Assembly (NCBI RefSeq): GCF_042657385.1
Contig: NZ_JBHSLA010000006.1
Coordinates: 151,242-215,241, forward strand
Direction of reading: 5' to 3'
Length of the DNA stretch: 64,000 nucleotides
Source of the DNA: Algorimicrobium hallyeonense
Lineage (GTDB): Bacteria; Bacteroidota; Bacteroidia; Flavobacteriales; Flavobacteriaceae
Positions 16,152 through 26,081 of this stretch are shown here, one piece after another (the first letter of the stretch is position 1; each line of letters begins with the position of its first letter). A program made the translations under genes and the position numbers. The notes beneath the pieces were generated by a model. The model was not told where the DNA came from, did not search any database, and was given only the letters and a program-made list of their open reading frames with translations.

Positions 16152-17669
16152 ATGGATAAAAAAGTGATATTAATGATTTTAGACGGTTGGGGGAAATCTC
16201 CCGACCCTAAAGTTTCCGCTATAGATCATGCCAACACACCATTTATAGATTCTCTATATTCTAAATATCCACATGCTAGTTTACGAACCGATGGCTTGCA
16301 TGTTGGACTCCCTGAAGGTCAAATGGGAAATAGCGAAGTGGGTCACATGAATCTTGGCGCTGGACGCATTGTATATCAAGATTTGGTGAAAATTAATTTG
16401 GCCGTAAAGAATAATACCCTCAAAGACGAGCACACCTTAATTGATGCCTTTAACTACGCAAACATTCATAACAAACCTGTTCATTTTGTAGGTTTGGTAA
16501 GTGATGGTGGTGTGCATTCTCATATTAATCATTTATACGGATTAATAGATGCTGCCAATCAAGCCGGTGTTACCAATTCGTATGTTCATGCCTTTACAGA
16601 TGGTCGTGATGTAGATCCAAAGTCAGGTTTTGATTTTATTTCAAAATTAGAAAATTTCATAATTAATTCACCAACCGAATTAGCCAGTATTACGGGTAGA
16701 TATTATGCCATGGATCGGGATCAACGTTGGGAGCGTATTAAGTTAGCGTATGATGTTTTGGTGAATGGCATAGGAACTCCGGCAAAAAATGCCACGGACG
16801 CCGTTCAACAAAGTTATGATGCCGGTATTACAGATGAGTTTATAAAACCTATAGTTATGGTTGATGCGCAAAATCAACCAAAAGCAACCATCAAGGATGG
16901 CGACGTAATAATCTTTTTCAATTTTAGAACAGATAGAGGTCGTGAGTTAACGGAAGCACTTTCGCAAGTGGATTTTCATGAGCAAAATATGCATAAGCTT
17001 AATTTGTATTTTGTAACCATGACGAGTTATGATGACACTTATAATAATGTTCACGTCGTGTATCATAAAGACAATCTAAATAATACGCTTGGCGAAGTTT
17101 TAGAAAAACACAATAAGAAACAGATTCGGATTGCCGAGACTGAAAAATATCCGCACGTAACATTTTTCTTTTCTGGTGGTCGTGAAACACCGTTTACAGG
17201 TGAAACTCGAATTTTAAGAAACTCCCCAAAAGTAGCTACCTACGATTTAAAACCCGAAATGAGTGCCTACGAATTGCGTGATGCTTTAATTCCAGAATTG
17301 CAGAAAGGCGATGTAGATTTCGTCTGTTTAAATTTTGCAAATGGAGATATGGTTGGTCATACAGGTGTTATGGTTGCAGCAATAAAAGCTTGTGAAGTTG
17401 TGGATACGTGCGTTAGAGATGTTATAACAACAGCGCTTGAAAATAACTATACCACATTACTAATTGCCGACCATGGTAATTGCGAGACCATGATAAATCC
17501 AGATGGCTCACCAAATACAGCACATACCACAAATCCAGTTCCAATAATTTTAATTGACAAGGATTTAAAATCTATTAAAGATGGGGTTTTGGGCGATTTA
17601 GCACCAACAATTTTAAAACTCATGGGAGTTCCGCAACCGGAAGCCATGACGCAACATCCTCTTATATAA
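16152..17669 (+). CDS. gpmI: 2,3-bisphosphoglycerate-independent phosphoglycerate mutase
   Basis: This 505-residue alkaline-phosphatase-superfamily enzyme interconverts 3- and 2-phosphoglycerate in glycolysis, using two Mn ions. The N-terminal MILDGWG carries the first metal Asp (D11), and the catalytic Ser is S61 in GQMGNSEVGHMNLGAGR. The later metal-binding blocks NFANGDMVGHTG and ADHGNCE are intact. Length is standard for the family (about 510). It has its own promoter at 16118 and is followed 35 bp later by a small HAD protein. Confidence 0.97.
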   Translation: MDKKVILMILDGWGKSPDPKVSAIDHANTPFIDSLYSKYPHASLRTDGLHVGLPEGQMGNSEVGHMNLGAGRIVYQDLVKINLAVKNNTLKDEHTLIDAFNYANIHNKPVHFVGLVSDGGVHSHINHLYGLIDAANQAGVTNSYVHAFTDGRDVDPKSGFDFISKLENFIINSPTELASITGRYYAMDRDQRWERIKLAYDVLVNGIGTPAKNATDAVQQSYDAGITDEFIKPIVMVDAQNQPKATIKDGDVIIFFNFRTDRGRELTEALSQVDFHEQNMHKLNLYFVTMTSYDDTYNNVHVVYHKDNLNNTLGEVLEKHNKKQIRIAETEKYPHVTFFFSGGRETPFTGETRILRNSPKVATYDLKPEMSAYELRDALIPELQKGDVDFVCLNFANGDMVGHTGVMVAAIKACEVVDTCVRDVITTALENNYTTLLIADHGNCETMINPDGSPNTAHTTNPVPIILIDKDLKSIKDGVLGDLAPTILKLMGVPQPEAMTQHPLI

Positions 17670-17704
17670 GCTTAATTTTGTATTTTAGGAATTAGATGTA
17701 ATCT

Positions 17705-18118
17705 ATGAATTTCACCGATAAACTTATTATAGCCGTCGATTTTGATGGAACTATTGTAGAAGATGCCTATCCAAAAATTGGAAAGCCTAAACTATTTGCT
17801 TTTGAAACACTTGAACGCTTGCAAAAAGAAGGTCACAGAATAATTTTATGGACATATAGAAGCGATATTCGTTTAGCAGAAGCTGTTGCGTTTTGTAAAG
17901 AAAATGGCTTGGAATTTTATGCTGTAAATAAAAGTTTTCCGGAAGAGCAATTCGATTATACGAAAAGCCGAAAAATCCATGCGGACATTTTCATAGATGA
18001 CAGAAATATAGGCGGTCTTTTGGGTTGGGGTGAAATTTATCAATTGCTTGCCAACCCAAAGTACCATCCTCATAAACTTGCTAAAAAGAAAGGATTATTT
18101 TCCTTTTTTAGAAGATAA
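17705..18118 (+). CDS. HAD-superfamily hydrolase, BT0820-like
   Basis: This is a 137-residue protein with the HAD motif I DFDGTI (D12 and D14), motif II-like LWTYRS (about 49-54) and the acidic motif IFIDDRNIGG (about 96-105). There is little or no cap domain, as in the small Bacteroidetes HAD proteins typified by BT0820. It is probably a cytosolic phosphatase; the substrate is unknown. It ends 3 bp before the convergent CoA-transferase gene, so the two messages must overlap. Confidence 0.8.
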   Translation: MNFTDKLIIAVDFDGTIVEDAYPKIGKPKLFAFETLERLQKEGHRIILWTYRSDIRLAEAVAFCKENGLEFYAVNKSFPEEQFDYTKSRKIHADIFIDDRNIGGLLGWGEIYQLLANPKYHPHKLAKKKGLFSFFRR

Positions 18119-18121
18119 AAT

Positions 18122-19402
18122 CTATCCTCTTATTAATTCAAAGTAACTTTTATCAACAGTCTCTTGATGATCAGGATGTGCTATATTTACTAATGCCTTT
18201 ACGCGTTCCTTAATGGTTTTCCCGTATAAATTGGCAATACCGTATTCCGTAACCACATAATGCACATGCGATCTGGTTGTTACAACTCCTGCTCCAGGTT
18301 TTAAACTCGGCACAATACGGCTAATTCCAGATTTTGTTGTAGATGGCAAAGCAATAATTGCTTTTCCGCCTTCACTTAAGGAAGCGCCACGAATAAAATC
18401 CATTTGCCCACCAACACCAGAATACATATGTACACCTATTGAATCCGCACTAACCTGTCCAGTTACATCCACCTCTATTGCCGAGTTTATCGCTACCATT
18501 TTAGGATTTCGTTTTATTATAGAGACATCATTTGTGTAATTAGAAGCCCGCATTTCTACAAATGGATTATCATCTACATAATCATAAAGTCGCTTGGAAC
18601 CCATTAAAAAAGTTGTTAAAGCACGACCACGATTAATGCCTTTATAGTTTCCGTTAATGACATCGTTCAAAATTAAATCAATAACACCATCGGAAAACAT
18701 TTCCGTATGCAGGCCTAAATCTTTATGATTCGTTAAGCGTGTTAAAACGGCATTTGGAATATTACCAATTCCCATTTGAAGTGTACTTCTATCTTCAATT
18801 AAACCCGCTACATGGGTTCCAATTTTACTTTCAATTTCGGAAGGCGTTACCATGTCATGCGTTGGTAAAGCTTCATCACAATCTACAAAAACATCAATTT
18901 CAGAATGGTGAATAATTCCCGCGCCATGGGTTCTTGGCATTTGTACATTTACTTGTGCTATAACAACATCTGCATTATCAATAGCGGCTAACGTTGCTTC
19001 AACAGAAACACCTAAAGAGCAATAACCATGTTTATCAGGTACGGACACATGAATAAAAGCATATTGTAAATCCACAATATTACGTTTAAAAAGCAAAGGT
19101 AATTCACTTAAAAAAACAGGCGTATATGAACCGTTTCCTGCTTTCAAGGTGTGCCGCACATTTTTTCCTATAAAAAAGGAATTCACATGAAAACTATCCC
19201 GATATTCTGGGTTCGCATAAGGGGCATCACCTTCGGTGTGTAGCTGACAAATTTCTACATTGCGTAATTCTTCATGTCTTTCTGTTAAAGCACGAAGTAA
19301 AACTTGCGGTGCTGCGGCAGCTGCTTGAATATAAATTTTACTATTTGATTTTACGATTTTTACGGCCTCTTGCGCCGAAACTGACTTATACATAGGTTCC
19401 AA
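18122..19402 (-). CDS. Acetyl-CoA hydrolase/transferase family protein (CoA-transferase)
   Basis: This 426-residue protein belongs to the family of 4-hydroxybutyrate and acetate/succinate CoA-transferases. Visible family blocks are QMGIGNIPNAVL and HTEMFSDGVIDL, whose Glu is the likely covalent CoA-ester residue, and the C-terminal GGQMDFIRGA and HYVVTEYGIANLYGK motifs. It moves CoA between short acyl-CoAs and carboxylates in the cytosol; the exact acid is not known. It is divergent from map and converges on the HAD gene. Confidence 0.88.
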   Translation of the reverse strand: MEPMYKSVSAQEAVKIVKSNSKIYIQAAAAAPQVLLRALTERHEELRNVEICQLHTEGDAPYANPEYRDSFHVNSFFIGKNVRHTLKAGNGSYTPVFLSELPLLFKRNIVDLQYAFIHVSVPDKHGYCSLGVSVEATLAAIDNADVVIAQVNVQMPRTHGAGIIHHSEIDVFVDCDEALPTHDMVTPSEIESKIGTHVAGLIEDRSTLQMGIGNIPNAVLTRLTNHKDLGLHTEMFSDGVIDLILNDVINGNYKGINRGRALTTFLMGSKRLYDYVDDNPFVEMRASNYTNDVSIIKRNPKMVAINSAIEVDVTGQVSADSIGVHMYSGVGGQMDFIRGASLSEGGKAIIALPSTTKSGISRIVPSLKPGAGVVTTRSHVHYVVTEYGIANLYGKTIKERVKALVNIAHPDHQETVDKSYFELIRG

Positions 19403-19490
19403 TTTTAAAGTGCAAAGTTCGAGAAAAAGAATGAACTAAAAGCTGTCAAAAGTCATATTCCTAAAGATTACATAGCTTGTTTAAATTAAG

Positions 19491-19498
19491 TATCTTTG
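19491..19498 (+). promoter_or_regulatory. Bacteroidetes -7 promoter element for map
   Basis: TATCTTTG is a perfect TAnnTTTG match 16 bp before the map start. No well-spaced TTG was seen upstream. Confidence 0.5.
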
Positions 19499-19514
19499 CC
19501 CATATTTTTGAATT

Positions 19515-20333
19515 ATGATTATAGTAAAAACAAGAGAAGAGATAGAATTAATGCGTGAAAGTGCTTTAATTGTATCTAAAACTTTAGGAATGCTTGCCAA
19601 AGAGGTAAAGCCGGGTGTTACCACATTACAATTAGATAAATTGGCCGAAGATTATATTAGGGAGCAAGGTGCTATACCTGGATTTTTAGGCTTGTATGAT
19701 TTTCCAAATACGCTTTGTATGAGTCCAAACTCACAAGTTGTCCATGGGTTCCCAACAAATGAACCTTTGCAAGAAGGCGATATTATTTCTATAGACTGTG
19801 GTGCCATAAAAAACAACTTTTATGGTGATCACGCCTACACATTTGCTGTTGGCGAAATAGCTCCTGAAATTCAAACGCTTTTAGATGTTACCAAGCAATC
19901 TTTATATGAAGGGATTCGTGAATTTAAAGTTGGTAATCGTGTTGGAGATGTTGGTTATGCTATTCAAAAATACTGTGAAGACAGAGGTTATGGTGTGGTT
20001 CGTGAATTAGTAGGACACGGCATAGGCCGTAAAATGCATGAAGATCCCGAAATGCCAAACTATGGTAAACGTGGTCGTGGCAAGAAGTTTGTGGAAGGCC
20101 AAGTAGTTGCTATTGAACCTATGATAAACATGGGAACTCATAGAATAAAACAACATCGTGATGGTTGGACCATTACTACTTTAGACAATAAACCGTCGGC
20201 TCATTTTGAACATGATGTAGCTATTGTTGATGGCAAACCTGAATTGCTTTCTACGTTTGGATATATTTATGAGGCTTTAGGGATTGTGAGTGATGAGGAG
20301 GATGCGTTTAGGCAGAAGGCGTTAGTGCTTTAA
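19515..20333 (+). CDS. map: Methionine aminopeptidase, type I
   Basis: This 272-residue enzyme removes the initiator Met from new proteins. The five metal ligands of the pita-bread fold lie in SIDCG, GDHAYTF, GHGIGRKMHEDP, AIEPM and HFEHDVAI, and the substrate His is in VVHGFP. There is no N-terminal zinc-binding extension, so it is the short bacterial type Ia. It is followed 2 bp later by a methyltransferase gene, which is probably co-transcribed. Confidence 0.96.
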   Translation: MIIVKTREEIELMRESALIVSKTLGMLAKEVKPGVTTLQLDKLAEDYIREQGAIPGFLGLYDFPNTLCMSPNSQVVHGFPTNEPLQEGDIISIDCGAIKNNFYGDHAYTFAVGEIAPEIQTLLDVTKQSLYEGIREFKVGNRVGDVGYAIQKYCEDRGYGVVRELVGHGIGRKMHEDPEMPNYGKRGRGKKFVEGQVVAIEPMINMGTHRIKQHRDGWTITTLDNKPSAHFEHDVAIVDGKPELLSTFGYIYEALGIVSDEEDAFRQKALVL

Positions 20334-20335
20334 CA

Positions 20336-21100
20336 ATGAAGCAACTTTTTAAAACAATTCTTAACGTTATTCCTAGACCTATATTAATTAGGTTAAGCTA
20401 TTTAGCACGTCCTATTTTAGCTTTTTTCATGAAAGGCAATACCTATACAGACCCTATTGATGGCAAAAGTTTTAAAGCGTTTCTACCATACGGTTACGGG
20501 AACCAGCGTGATAATGTGCTATCACCTTCTACCCTTTCTTTAGAACGCCATAGATTACTTTGGCTTTATTTACAAAATGATACCGATTTTTTTACCGCTA
20601 AAAAAAGTGTGCTTCATTTTGCACCAGAACAATGTTTTTTAAAACGCTTTCAAAAACTTAATAACCTCAACTATACAACAACAGATTTAGAGTCGCCAAT
20701 TGCAGATGTGAAAGCAGATATCTGTAGTCTTCCCTTTGAAGACAATAGTTATGATATTATTTTATGCAATCATGTTTTGGAGCATATTCCAGATGATACT
20801 AAAGCCATGCAAGAATTGTTCAGAGTTATGAAACCTGGTGGTTATGGCATATTTCAAATTCCACAAGATTTAAATCGCGATAGTACTTTTGAAGATGATA
20901 GCATTACCGATAAAAAAGAACGTGCTGCCATTTTTGGGCAATATGATCATGTTAGAATTTATGGTCGTGATTATTTTGATAAACTCCGAAACGTGGGATT
21001 TAAAGTTGAAGAATTGGATTATACCTCTAAACTTTCTGATGCTGAAATAGAACGCTATTGTTTGGCCAAAGGCGAAATTATTCCGGTTGTTTATAAATAA
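20336..21100 (+). CDS. Class I SAM-dependent methyltransferase
   Basis: This is a 254-residue protein with an N-terminal region of about 90 residues before a methyltransferase domain. Motif I is atypical (VLHFAPEQ) but is followed by the acidic DLES, PFEDNSYDIILCNHVLEHIPDD and MKPGGYG, which are typical of the Methyltransf_11 group. Substrate unknown; proteins with this layout are often found near surface glycan genes, but none are here. It directly follows map. Confidence 0.82.
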   Translation: MKQLFKTILNVIPRPILIRLSYLARPILAFFMKGNTYTDPIDGKSFKAFLPYGYGNQRDNVLSPSTLSLERHRLLWLYLQNDTDFFTAKKSVLHFAPEQCFLKRFQKLNNLNYTTTDLESPIADVKADICSLPFEDNSYDIILCNHVLEHIPDDTKAMQELFRVMKPGGYGIFQIPQDLNRDSTFEDDSITDKKERAAIFGQYDHVRIYGRDYFDKLRNVGFKVEELDYTSKLSDAEIERYCLAKGEIIPVVYK

Positions 21101-21260
21101 AGATTGAATGGCAACTTATCATAGGATAAAAGCCGAAAGGTGCGCAGAATTTTACAGAGAAATCTTGCCTTTTTTTAATAACCAATACTGATTTTATAGT
21201 TAGAAAATTTTAACTATTAATTTAAATAGTACTTAAACTGAACTTCTAAAACCAACTAAA

Positions 21261-21641
21261 ATGACACATCAAATTATAATTGCAACAGCTGCAATTTTTG
21301 GAATGTTAGCCGTAATTTTTGGTGCCTTTGGCGCACATGCTTTAAAGAAAACATTATCTCCAGATCAATTACAAAGTTTTGAAGTTGGCGTGAAATACCA
21401 AATGTATCATGCCTTTGTATTATTAGCATTAGGTTTTAGCCCTTACACCGTAACCGCCACAACCTACTGGTGCTTTACTATTGGTATTATTTTATTTTCT
21501 TTCAGTATTTATGGATTGGTATTATCTGATGCTATAGGAAAAAAGCTTCGGGTTTTAGGACCAATCACACCTATTGGCGGCTTGCTTTTAGTTGCTGGCT
21601 GGTTTTTGATACTGGTTAATGTGTTTTTATTGGTAATTTAA
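21261..21641 (+). CDS. DUF423 integral membrane protein
   Basis: This is a 126-residue protein with four predicted transmembrane helices and the DUF423 signature GAFGAHALKK near residue 22-31, followed by a conserved YQMYHAF. Members are widespread small inner-membrane proteins without a settled function. It stands alone and converges on the exported TPR protein. Confidence 0.88.
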   Translation: MTHQIIIATAAIFGMLAVIFGAFGAHALKKTLSPDQLQSFEVGVKYQMYHAFVLLALGFSPYTVTATTYWCFTIGIILFSFSIYGLVLSDAIGKKLRVLGPITPIGGLLLVAGWFLILVNVFLLVI

Positions 21642-21674
21642 AACGGAATGATAAATAAATGCTGTTTAAGCTAT

Positions 21675-22982
21675 TTATTTTTGAGCTCCTGAATTTCCAA
21701 CATTATTTTTAATTAAAAAATCTTCCAAAACTACCAAGGACTTATCTTTAAAAATTAAATGGTCCTTTCCGTCCACTTCCTTAAGAATTTGAAAAGTGCC
21801 ATTCGTGTTTTTGACAAATTTCGAATTCCCAGAATATGTACCACTTTTATTTTCTAAAGTTTCAAATTTAACGCCTTCAGTATCGATCCATAAACTATTA
21901 CCGTCCTCAATAATTTGATATTTCCCAGAACAAAAAGGCCCTACAAATTTATAATACGAGGCATCAAACATTTTTCCATTGTAAGTGTTTAAAAACCCAT
22001 GAAGATCCTTTTTACTATTATAAATAGGATGTAAACCTCCACCAAGCGCATTTCCTATGGTGTACCAATTTTTATCCATTCTAATTTCCAAATCACCATT
22101 GAATCTATCAATAATATCATTTTTCTTCATGGTCTTTAATTGATCTTCCATATCGGGATTGGCCATATATTTTTTCGTGTTTAAATCGTAAATAAACACA
22201 TTGTTGGCATTACTTGGGTAGGTTACTAGCATACCATTTGAGCGCGGTAACATAACATGTCCGAAATCATAAGCTTGCGGTAAAAATTGGGTAACGCTTG
22301 GTAATTGGTAACCGTCTTTAGAAGCCGCGTTATATGCATAAATTCGTGTAGGATGCTCTACATTATCTAATAAAAGAACAAAGCCATCATATTCTATAGC
22401 ATCTTTATACGTATTTGCCTCTACCAAAACTTGACCTAAATGATCCATAATTCCAACATTTCCACCCTTAAAATAAACAGCTATGTTATATGAATTAAAA
22501 GCACTAATACTATCCATATTAATTAAAAAGGTTTCGTATTCTGCGGTCCAAATAGCTGTTAAAGAATCTAACCGTCGTTGTTGCCTTTCCTGCTCCAATT
22601 TTTCAAGTCGCAATTTTTCATCTTCAATAGCGATGGCTTCCATAGCTTCTTCAATATTTACATACATTAATAACATATCCTGATATTCGGAGGTTTTGTT
22701 ATCTGGATTCAAATCAAAATACAGTTGGGTTAAAATTTTAGCTTTTGTATAATCTCGAACCTCATTACTAACCATAGCGCCAACTCGCGCTACATTACTA
22801 TCTTCAATTTCCTTAATATAGCGTCTAGCTTTACTAAAGTATTCCAATGCGCTATCTAAATCGCCTTCCAATAAACTTGCTTCGGACTTCTCGACATAAA
22901 TAGCACCAATTTCGGCATCAGATTGTGAAAAAACAGGCAGTGCTAAAAACAACAGGAATACAGGAGTAAATAAAAATTTCAT
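21675..22982 (-). CDS. Exported protein with TPR-like and WG-like segments
   Basis: This 435-residue protein has a signal peptide (about 1-19, ending VFSQ). A helical first part (about 20-115) resembles TPR repeats, followed by a charged coiled stretch (EKLRLEKLEQERQQRR). The rest is beta-rich, with a WG-like repeat (VGIMDHLGQVLVEA) and a later GNSLWIDTEG, suggesting a propeller-like fold. It is probably periplasmic or attached to the outer membrane. Function unknown. It is monocistronic as far as can be seen. Confidence 0.65.
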   Translation of the reverse strand: MKFLFTPVFLLFLALPVFSQSDAEIGAIYVEKSEASLLEGDLDSALEYFSKARRYIKEIEDSNVARVGAMVSNEVRDYTKAKILTQLYFDLNPDNKTSEYQDMLLMYVNIEEAMEAIAIEDEKLRLEKLEQERQQRRLDSLTAIWTAEYETFLINMDSISAFNSYNIAVYFKGGNVGIMDHLGQVLVEANTYKDAIEYDGFVLLLDNVEHPTRIYAYNAASKDGYQLPSVTQFLPQAYDFGHVMLPRSNGMLVTYPSNANNVFIYDLNTKKYMANPDMEDQLKTMKKNDIIDRFNGDLEIRMDKNWYTIGNALGGGLHPIYNSKKDLHGFLNTYNGKMFDASYYKFVGPFCSGKYQIIEDGNSLWIDTEGVKFETLENKSGTYSGNSKFVKNTNGTFQILKEVDGKDHLIFKDKSLVVLEDFLIKNNVGNSGAQK

Positions 22983-23181
22983 ACAAACGATTTAATTAGA
23001 AAATATACGGGATACGTATCGGAGCAGATGTGTATCAACATGTTATAATCTAAAATAACAAGAAGTTTACAAAGAAAAAATGTGTAACCAGAAGTTTTCG
23101 TTAATATGCTAAATTATTACTATAAAAAACACGTTATATAACTATAAACTTAATTTTCAGAAGGTTGAAGGCGTTAAAACA

Positions 23182-24159
23182 CTAATTTTCAGGAAAACCA
23201 TTTATAGAAACCGTTTCGAATTCGTTTAGGTCATTCTCAAAAATTAAAAACACTTTTAATTCGGGATGTGCTTTTAAAAATTCCTCAACTTTTTCTATTC
23301 CCATGGCTTTAAAAGCGGTAGCATACGCATCAGCAATCATACAATTTTCTGCAATGACTGAAATACTCAGCAAATTGGTTTTACTAGGATATCCTGTTTT
23401 GGTATCGATAATATGAGAGTAGCGATTTCCTTGGTCATCAATTTTAAACTTCCGGTAAGTTCCTGATGTTGCCATAGACTCATTTTTTAAGCTTATGGCG
23501 TTTAAAATAGATTGTTCACCATCAAAATGTGGCATTTCTACACCCACTTTCCAACTGCTTTGTTTTTCTATATTGGTACCACGCGTTCGGATTTCACCAC
23601 CAATTTCAACTAAATAATTTTTAACGTTTTTTGATTCTAAAAATAAACCAATTACATCCACGCCATACCCTTTGGCTATGGCATTAAAATCTATAAAAGT
23701 ACTAGCGGGTTTGATAATGGTATTATTTTTAATGGAAACCTTATTAAAACCAACACCAAGCATGAGGCTATCAATTTTAAGACTATCTAAAGCCATTATT
23801 TTTCCTTCAGGACCAAAATCCCAGGCGTTTACAACTGCTCCAATTGTAGGATCGAAAGCACCATTAGTTGCGTGATATATTGTTTTTGCGTTGTTGAAAA
23901 CATTCAGAAAATGATCATCTACTGAAACGGTTTCATTACGGTTTAATTTTGAAATATCTGAATCTGAGATGTAGGTAGACATAGATGAATTGATAACCGC
24001 AAACAGACTATCAAATTGTGGCTGATAATTGACTTCCGAATCGTAAATTACCGAATACATGGTTCCAAAAACTGGTCCTGATAACTTGGTATTTGTGGCT
24101 TCTTGTTTACAGGAAACCAATATAATGAGCATTAAAAATAGAAACCCTAATTTTTTCAT
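23182..24159 (-). CDS. apbE: FAD:protein FMN transferase, lipoprotein
   Basis: This is a 325-residue ApbE. It attaches FMN through a phosphoester to Thr in NqrB and NqrC on the outer face of the inner membrane. I chose the ATG at 24159, where the protein begins with a lipoprotein signal and lipobox (ILVSC). A start at 24195 would add 12 residues ahead of the signal. Family blocks are FGTMYSV, GAFDPTIGAVVNAW, FIDFNAIAKGYGVD, EIGGEIRTRG and ATSGTYR. It lies just after the nqr operon (one small gene between), where its substrates are encoded, so the link is direct. Confidence 0.93.
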   Translation of the reverse strand: MKKLGFLFLMLIILVSCKQEATNTKLSGPVFGTMYSVIYDSEVNYQPQFDSLFAVINSSMSTYISDSDISKLNRNETVSVDDHFLNVFNNAKTIYHATNGAFDPTIGAVVNAWDFGPEGKIMALDSLKIDSLMLGVGFNKVSIKNNTIIKPASTFIDFNAIAKGYGVDVIGLFLESKNVKNYLVEIGGEIRTRGTNIEKQSSWKVGVEMPHFDGEQSILNAISLKNESMATSGTYRKFKIDDQGNRYSHIIDTKTGYPSKTNLLSISVIAENCMIADAYATAFKAMGIEKVEEFLKAHPELKVFLIFENDLNEFETVSINGFPEN

Positions 24160-24239
24160 ATTGAAATTTATTTTTTCATTTTTTGAAGTTGCCACGTCCT
24201 AGATTCCTGTTTGCCAACAACTAGGATCGCCTTGACCGT

Positions 24240-24617
24240 TTAATTTAAGTTGGTTTCAATTACTTGAATTCCGTTGTATTCAATAAGGTACTCTTCGTTT
24301 AAATAGATAGGTAAATCTTCGCCATTTGGATTGCCTAACCCAACGCCAGCGTAGAGAACTTTAGCATCTTTTTCAGCTGCGTGTTTTTTAAAGGTTTCCA
24401 TCCAAACTATGTCATAATTATTCGGGTTATCAGGCAATAAAACCGCCCGAATTATCACAAAAAAATATTGATTATTTTTATCAATACATACAAATTGCGG
24501 ATGCCTTTTTAACTTACTATTAATGGCTACAAATTCAAAGCCACGTTGCTCCAAATCTTTACCAACATGGTTCATGGCTAAATTATGACGCTCTTGTTCT
24601 GTGAGTTCTTTTTTCAT
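24240..24617 (-). CDS. Small Nqr-associated protein, unknown function
   Basis: This 125-residue soluble protein lies between nqrF and apbE. It contains no ferredoxin cysteines or FAD/NAD motifs, so it is not NqrF, although small proteins in this position may be labelled as subunit F because of the neighbour. The sequence looks like a compact alpha/beta domain (FEFVAINSKLKRHPQFVCI, then FFVIIRAVLL). No signal peptide. A terminator lies between nqrF and this gene, so it may have its own promoter or depend on read-through. A role in Nqr assembly is possible from position only. Confidence 0.7.
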   Translation of the reverse strand: MKKELTEQERHNLAMNHVGKDLEQRGFEFVAINSKLKRHPQFVCIDKNNQYFFVIIRAVLLPDNPNNYDIVWMETFKKHAAEKDAKVLYAGVGLGNPNGEDLPIYLNEEYLIEYNGIQVIETNLN

Positions 24618-24712
24618 AATGCAAAATTACAAATTATTAAAAAACCAAAGAGAATAATTGCATTGAAACTTAAATCTCTATTGGATTTCTATGCTGACAG
24701 TTATTCCAAATA

Positions 24713-24742
24713 AAAAACCCAACATGACGATGTTGGGTTTTT
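24713..24742 (-). terminator. Rho-independent terminator of the nqr operon
   Basis: A perfect 13-bp inverted repeat (24713-24725 with 24730-24742) has a 4-nt loop and A/T-rich outer ends that give a U tract on the minus-strand RNA. It lies 30 bp after the nqrF stop. Confidence 0.88.
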
Positions 24743-24772
24743 AAATTTATATACGTTTTAATTTTACGGATA

Positions 24773-26080
24773 TTATCCTCCAAAATCATCAAAACGAATG
24801 TTTTCATCTGGAATACCAAAATCCTCACCCATTTTTTGAACCGCTTGGTTCATTAATGGAGGTCCACAGAAATATAATTCGATATCTTCTGGTGCCTCAT
24901 GATGATTTAAGTAATTATCAATTACACAGTTGTGAATAAATCCTACGAAACCATCACCAGGGGCATCAATATTTTCTTTTACTTTCCAATTATCTTCTTC
25001 CATTGGTTCCGATAACGCTAAATAGAACTTAAAGTTAGGGAAATCTCTTTCCAACTCATTAAAGTGCTCTAAATAAAATAGCTCACGTTTAGAACGTCCA
25101 CCATACCAATAGGTTACTTTTCTACCTGTTTTTAAGGTTTTGAATAAGTGATATAAATGAGAACGCATTGGCGCCATTCCTGCTCCACCACCAACATACA
25201 GCATTTCTGCTTCAGATTCGTTGATAAAGAATTCACCATAAGGGCCTGAAATAATTACTTTATCGCCTGGTTTTTGAGCAAATATATATGACGACGCAAT
25301 ACCTGGATTTACATCCATCCAACCGTTTTTGGCTCGGTCAAAAGGTGGTGTTGCAATACGTACGTTTAGCATAATTTCGCGTCCTTCAGCTGGATAAGAA
25401 GCCATAGAATAGGCACGCTCTACGGTTTCAGTGTTTTTCATCACTAATGGCCATAATGCAAATTTATCCCATTCGGCTTGAAACTTATCTGGTGTGTCAT
25501 GTTCTTCTGGATGCGCTGTGATATCCATATCTGAAAATTTAATTTCACAGCTAGGAATTTCAATCTGGATATAGCCACCCGCTTTATAGCCCATATCTTC
25601 AGGAATTTCAACAACAAACTCCTTGATAAATGATGCCACGTTATAATTACGAACAACGGTAGCTTCCCATTTCTTAATTCCAAATACCTCTTCTGGAATT
25701 GAAATTTCCATGTCTTGTTTCACTTTTACCTGACAAGATAAACGTGCTCCTTCAGCCAATTCTTTTCTAGAGAAATGTGGGGTTTCTGTTGGTAATGCTT
25801 CACCACCACCTTCTAATACATGGCACTCACATTGAATACATGTTCCACCACCACCACATGCAGATGGTAAGAATATTTTGTTAGCTCCTAAAGTAGATAA
25901 TAAGGTATCTCCAGAAGCTACTTCAATTTCTCGTTCTCCATTAATTAAGATCTTTACGGGACCTGAAGGAGATAATTTTTGTTTGACAACTAATAGTAAA
26001 GTTACCAGTAGTAAGGTTATGATTAAAAACGCTATTACTGTCGTTATTACTGTTCCTAATGTTCCTGTTGCTAAAATCAT
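24773..26080 (-). CDS. nqrF: Na+-translocating NADH:quinone reductase subunit F
   Basis: This 435-residue subunit takes electrons from NADH. It has one N-terminal transmembrane helix (about 8-32), a 2Fe-2S ferredoxin domain with C75, C81, C84 and C116, then an FAD domain (RAYSMASYP) and an NADH-binding domain (GGGAGMAPMRSHL, and CGPP near the end). It is slightly longer than the Vibrio subunit because of an insert around 190-210. It is the last gene of nqrABCDEF and starts 1 bp after nqrE. Confidence 0.97.
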   Translation of the reverse strand: MILATGTLGTVITTVIAFLIITLLLVTLLLVVKQKLSPSGPVKILINGEREIEVASGDTLLSTLGANKIFLPSACGGGGTCIQCECHVLEGGGEALPTETPHFSRKELAEGARLSCQVKVKQDMEISIPEEVFGIKKWEATVVRNYNVASFIKEFVVEIPEDMGYKAGGYIQIEIPSCEIKFSDMDITAHPEEHDTPDKFQAEWDKFALWPLVMKNTETVERAYSMASYPAEGREIMLNVRIATPPFDRAKNGWMDVNPGIASSYIFAQKPGDKVIISGPYGEFFINESEAEMLYVGGGAGMAPMRSHLYHLFKTLKTGRKVTYWYGGRSKRELFYLEHFNELERDFPNFKFYLALSEPMEEDNWKVKENIDAPGDGFVGFIHNCVIDNYLNHHEAPEDIELYFCGPPLMNQAVQKMGEDFGIPDENIRFDDFGG

Positions 26081-26081
26081 A

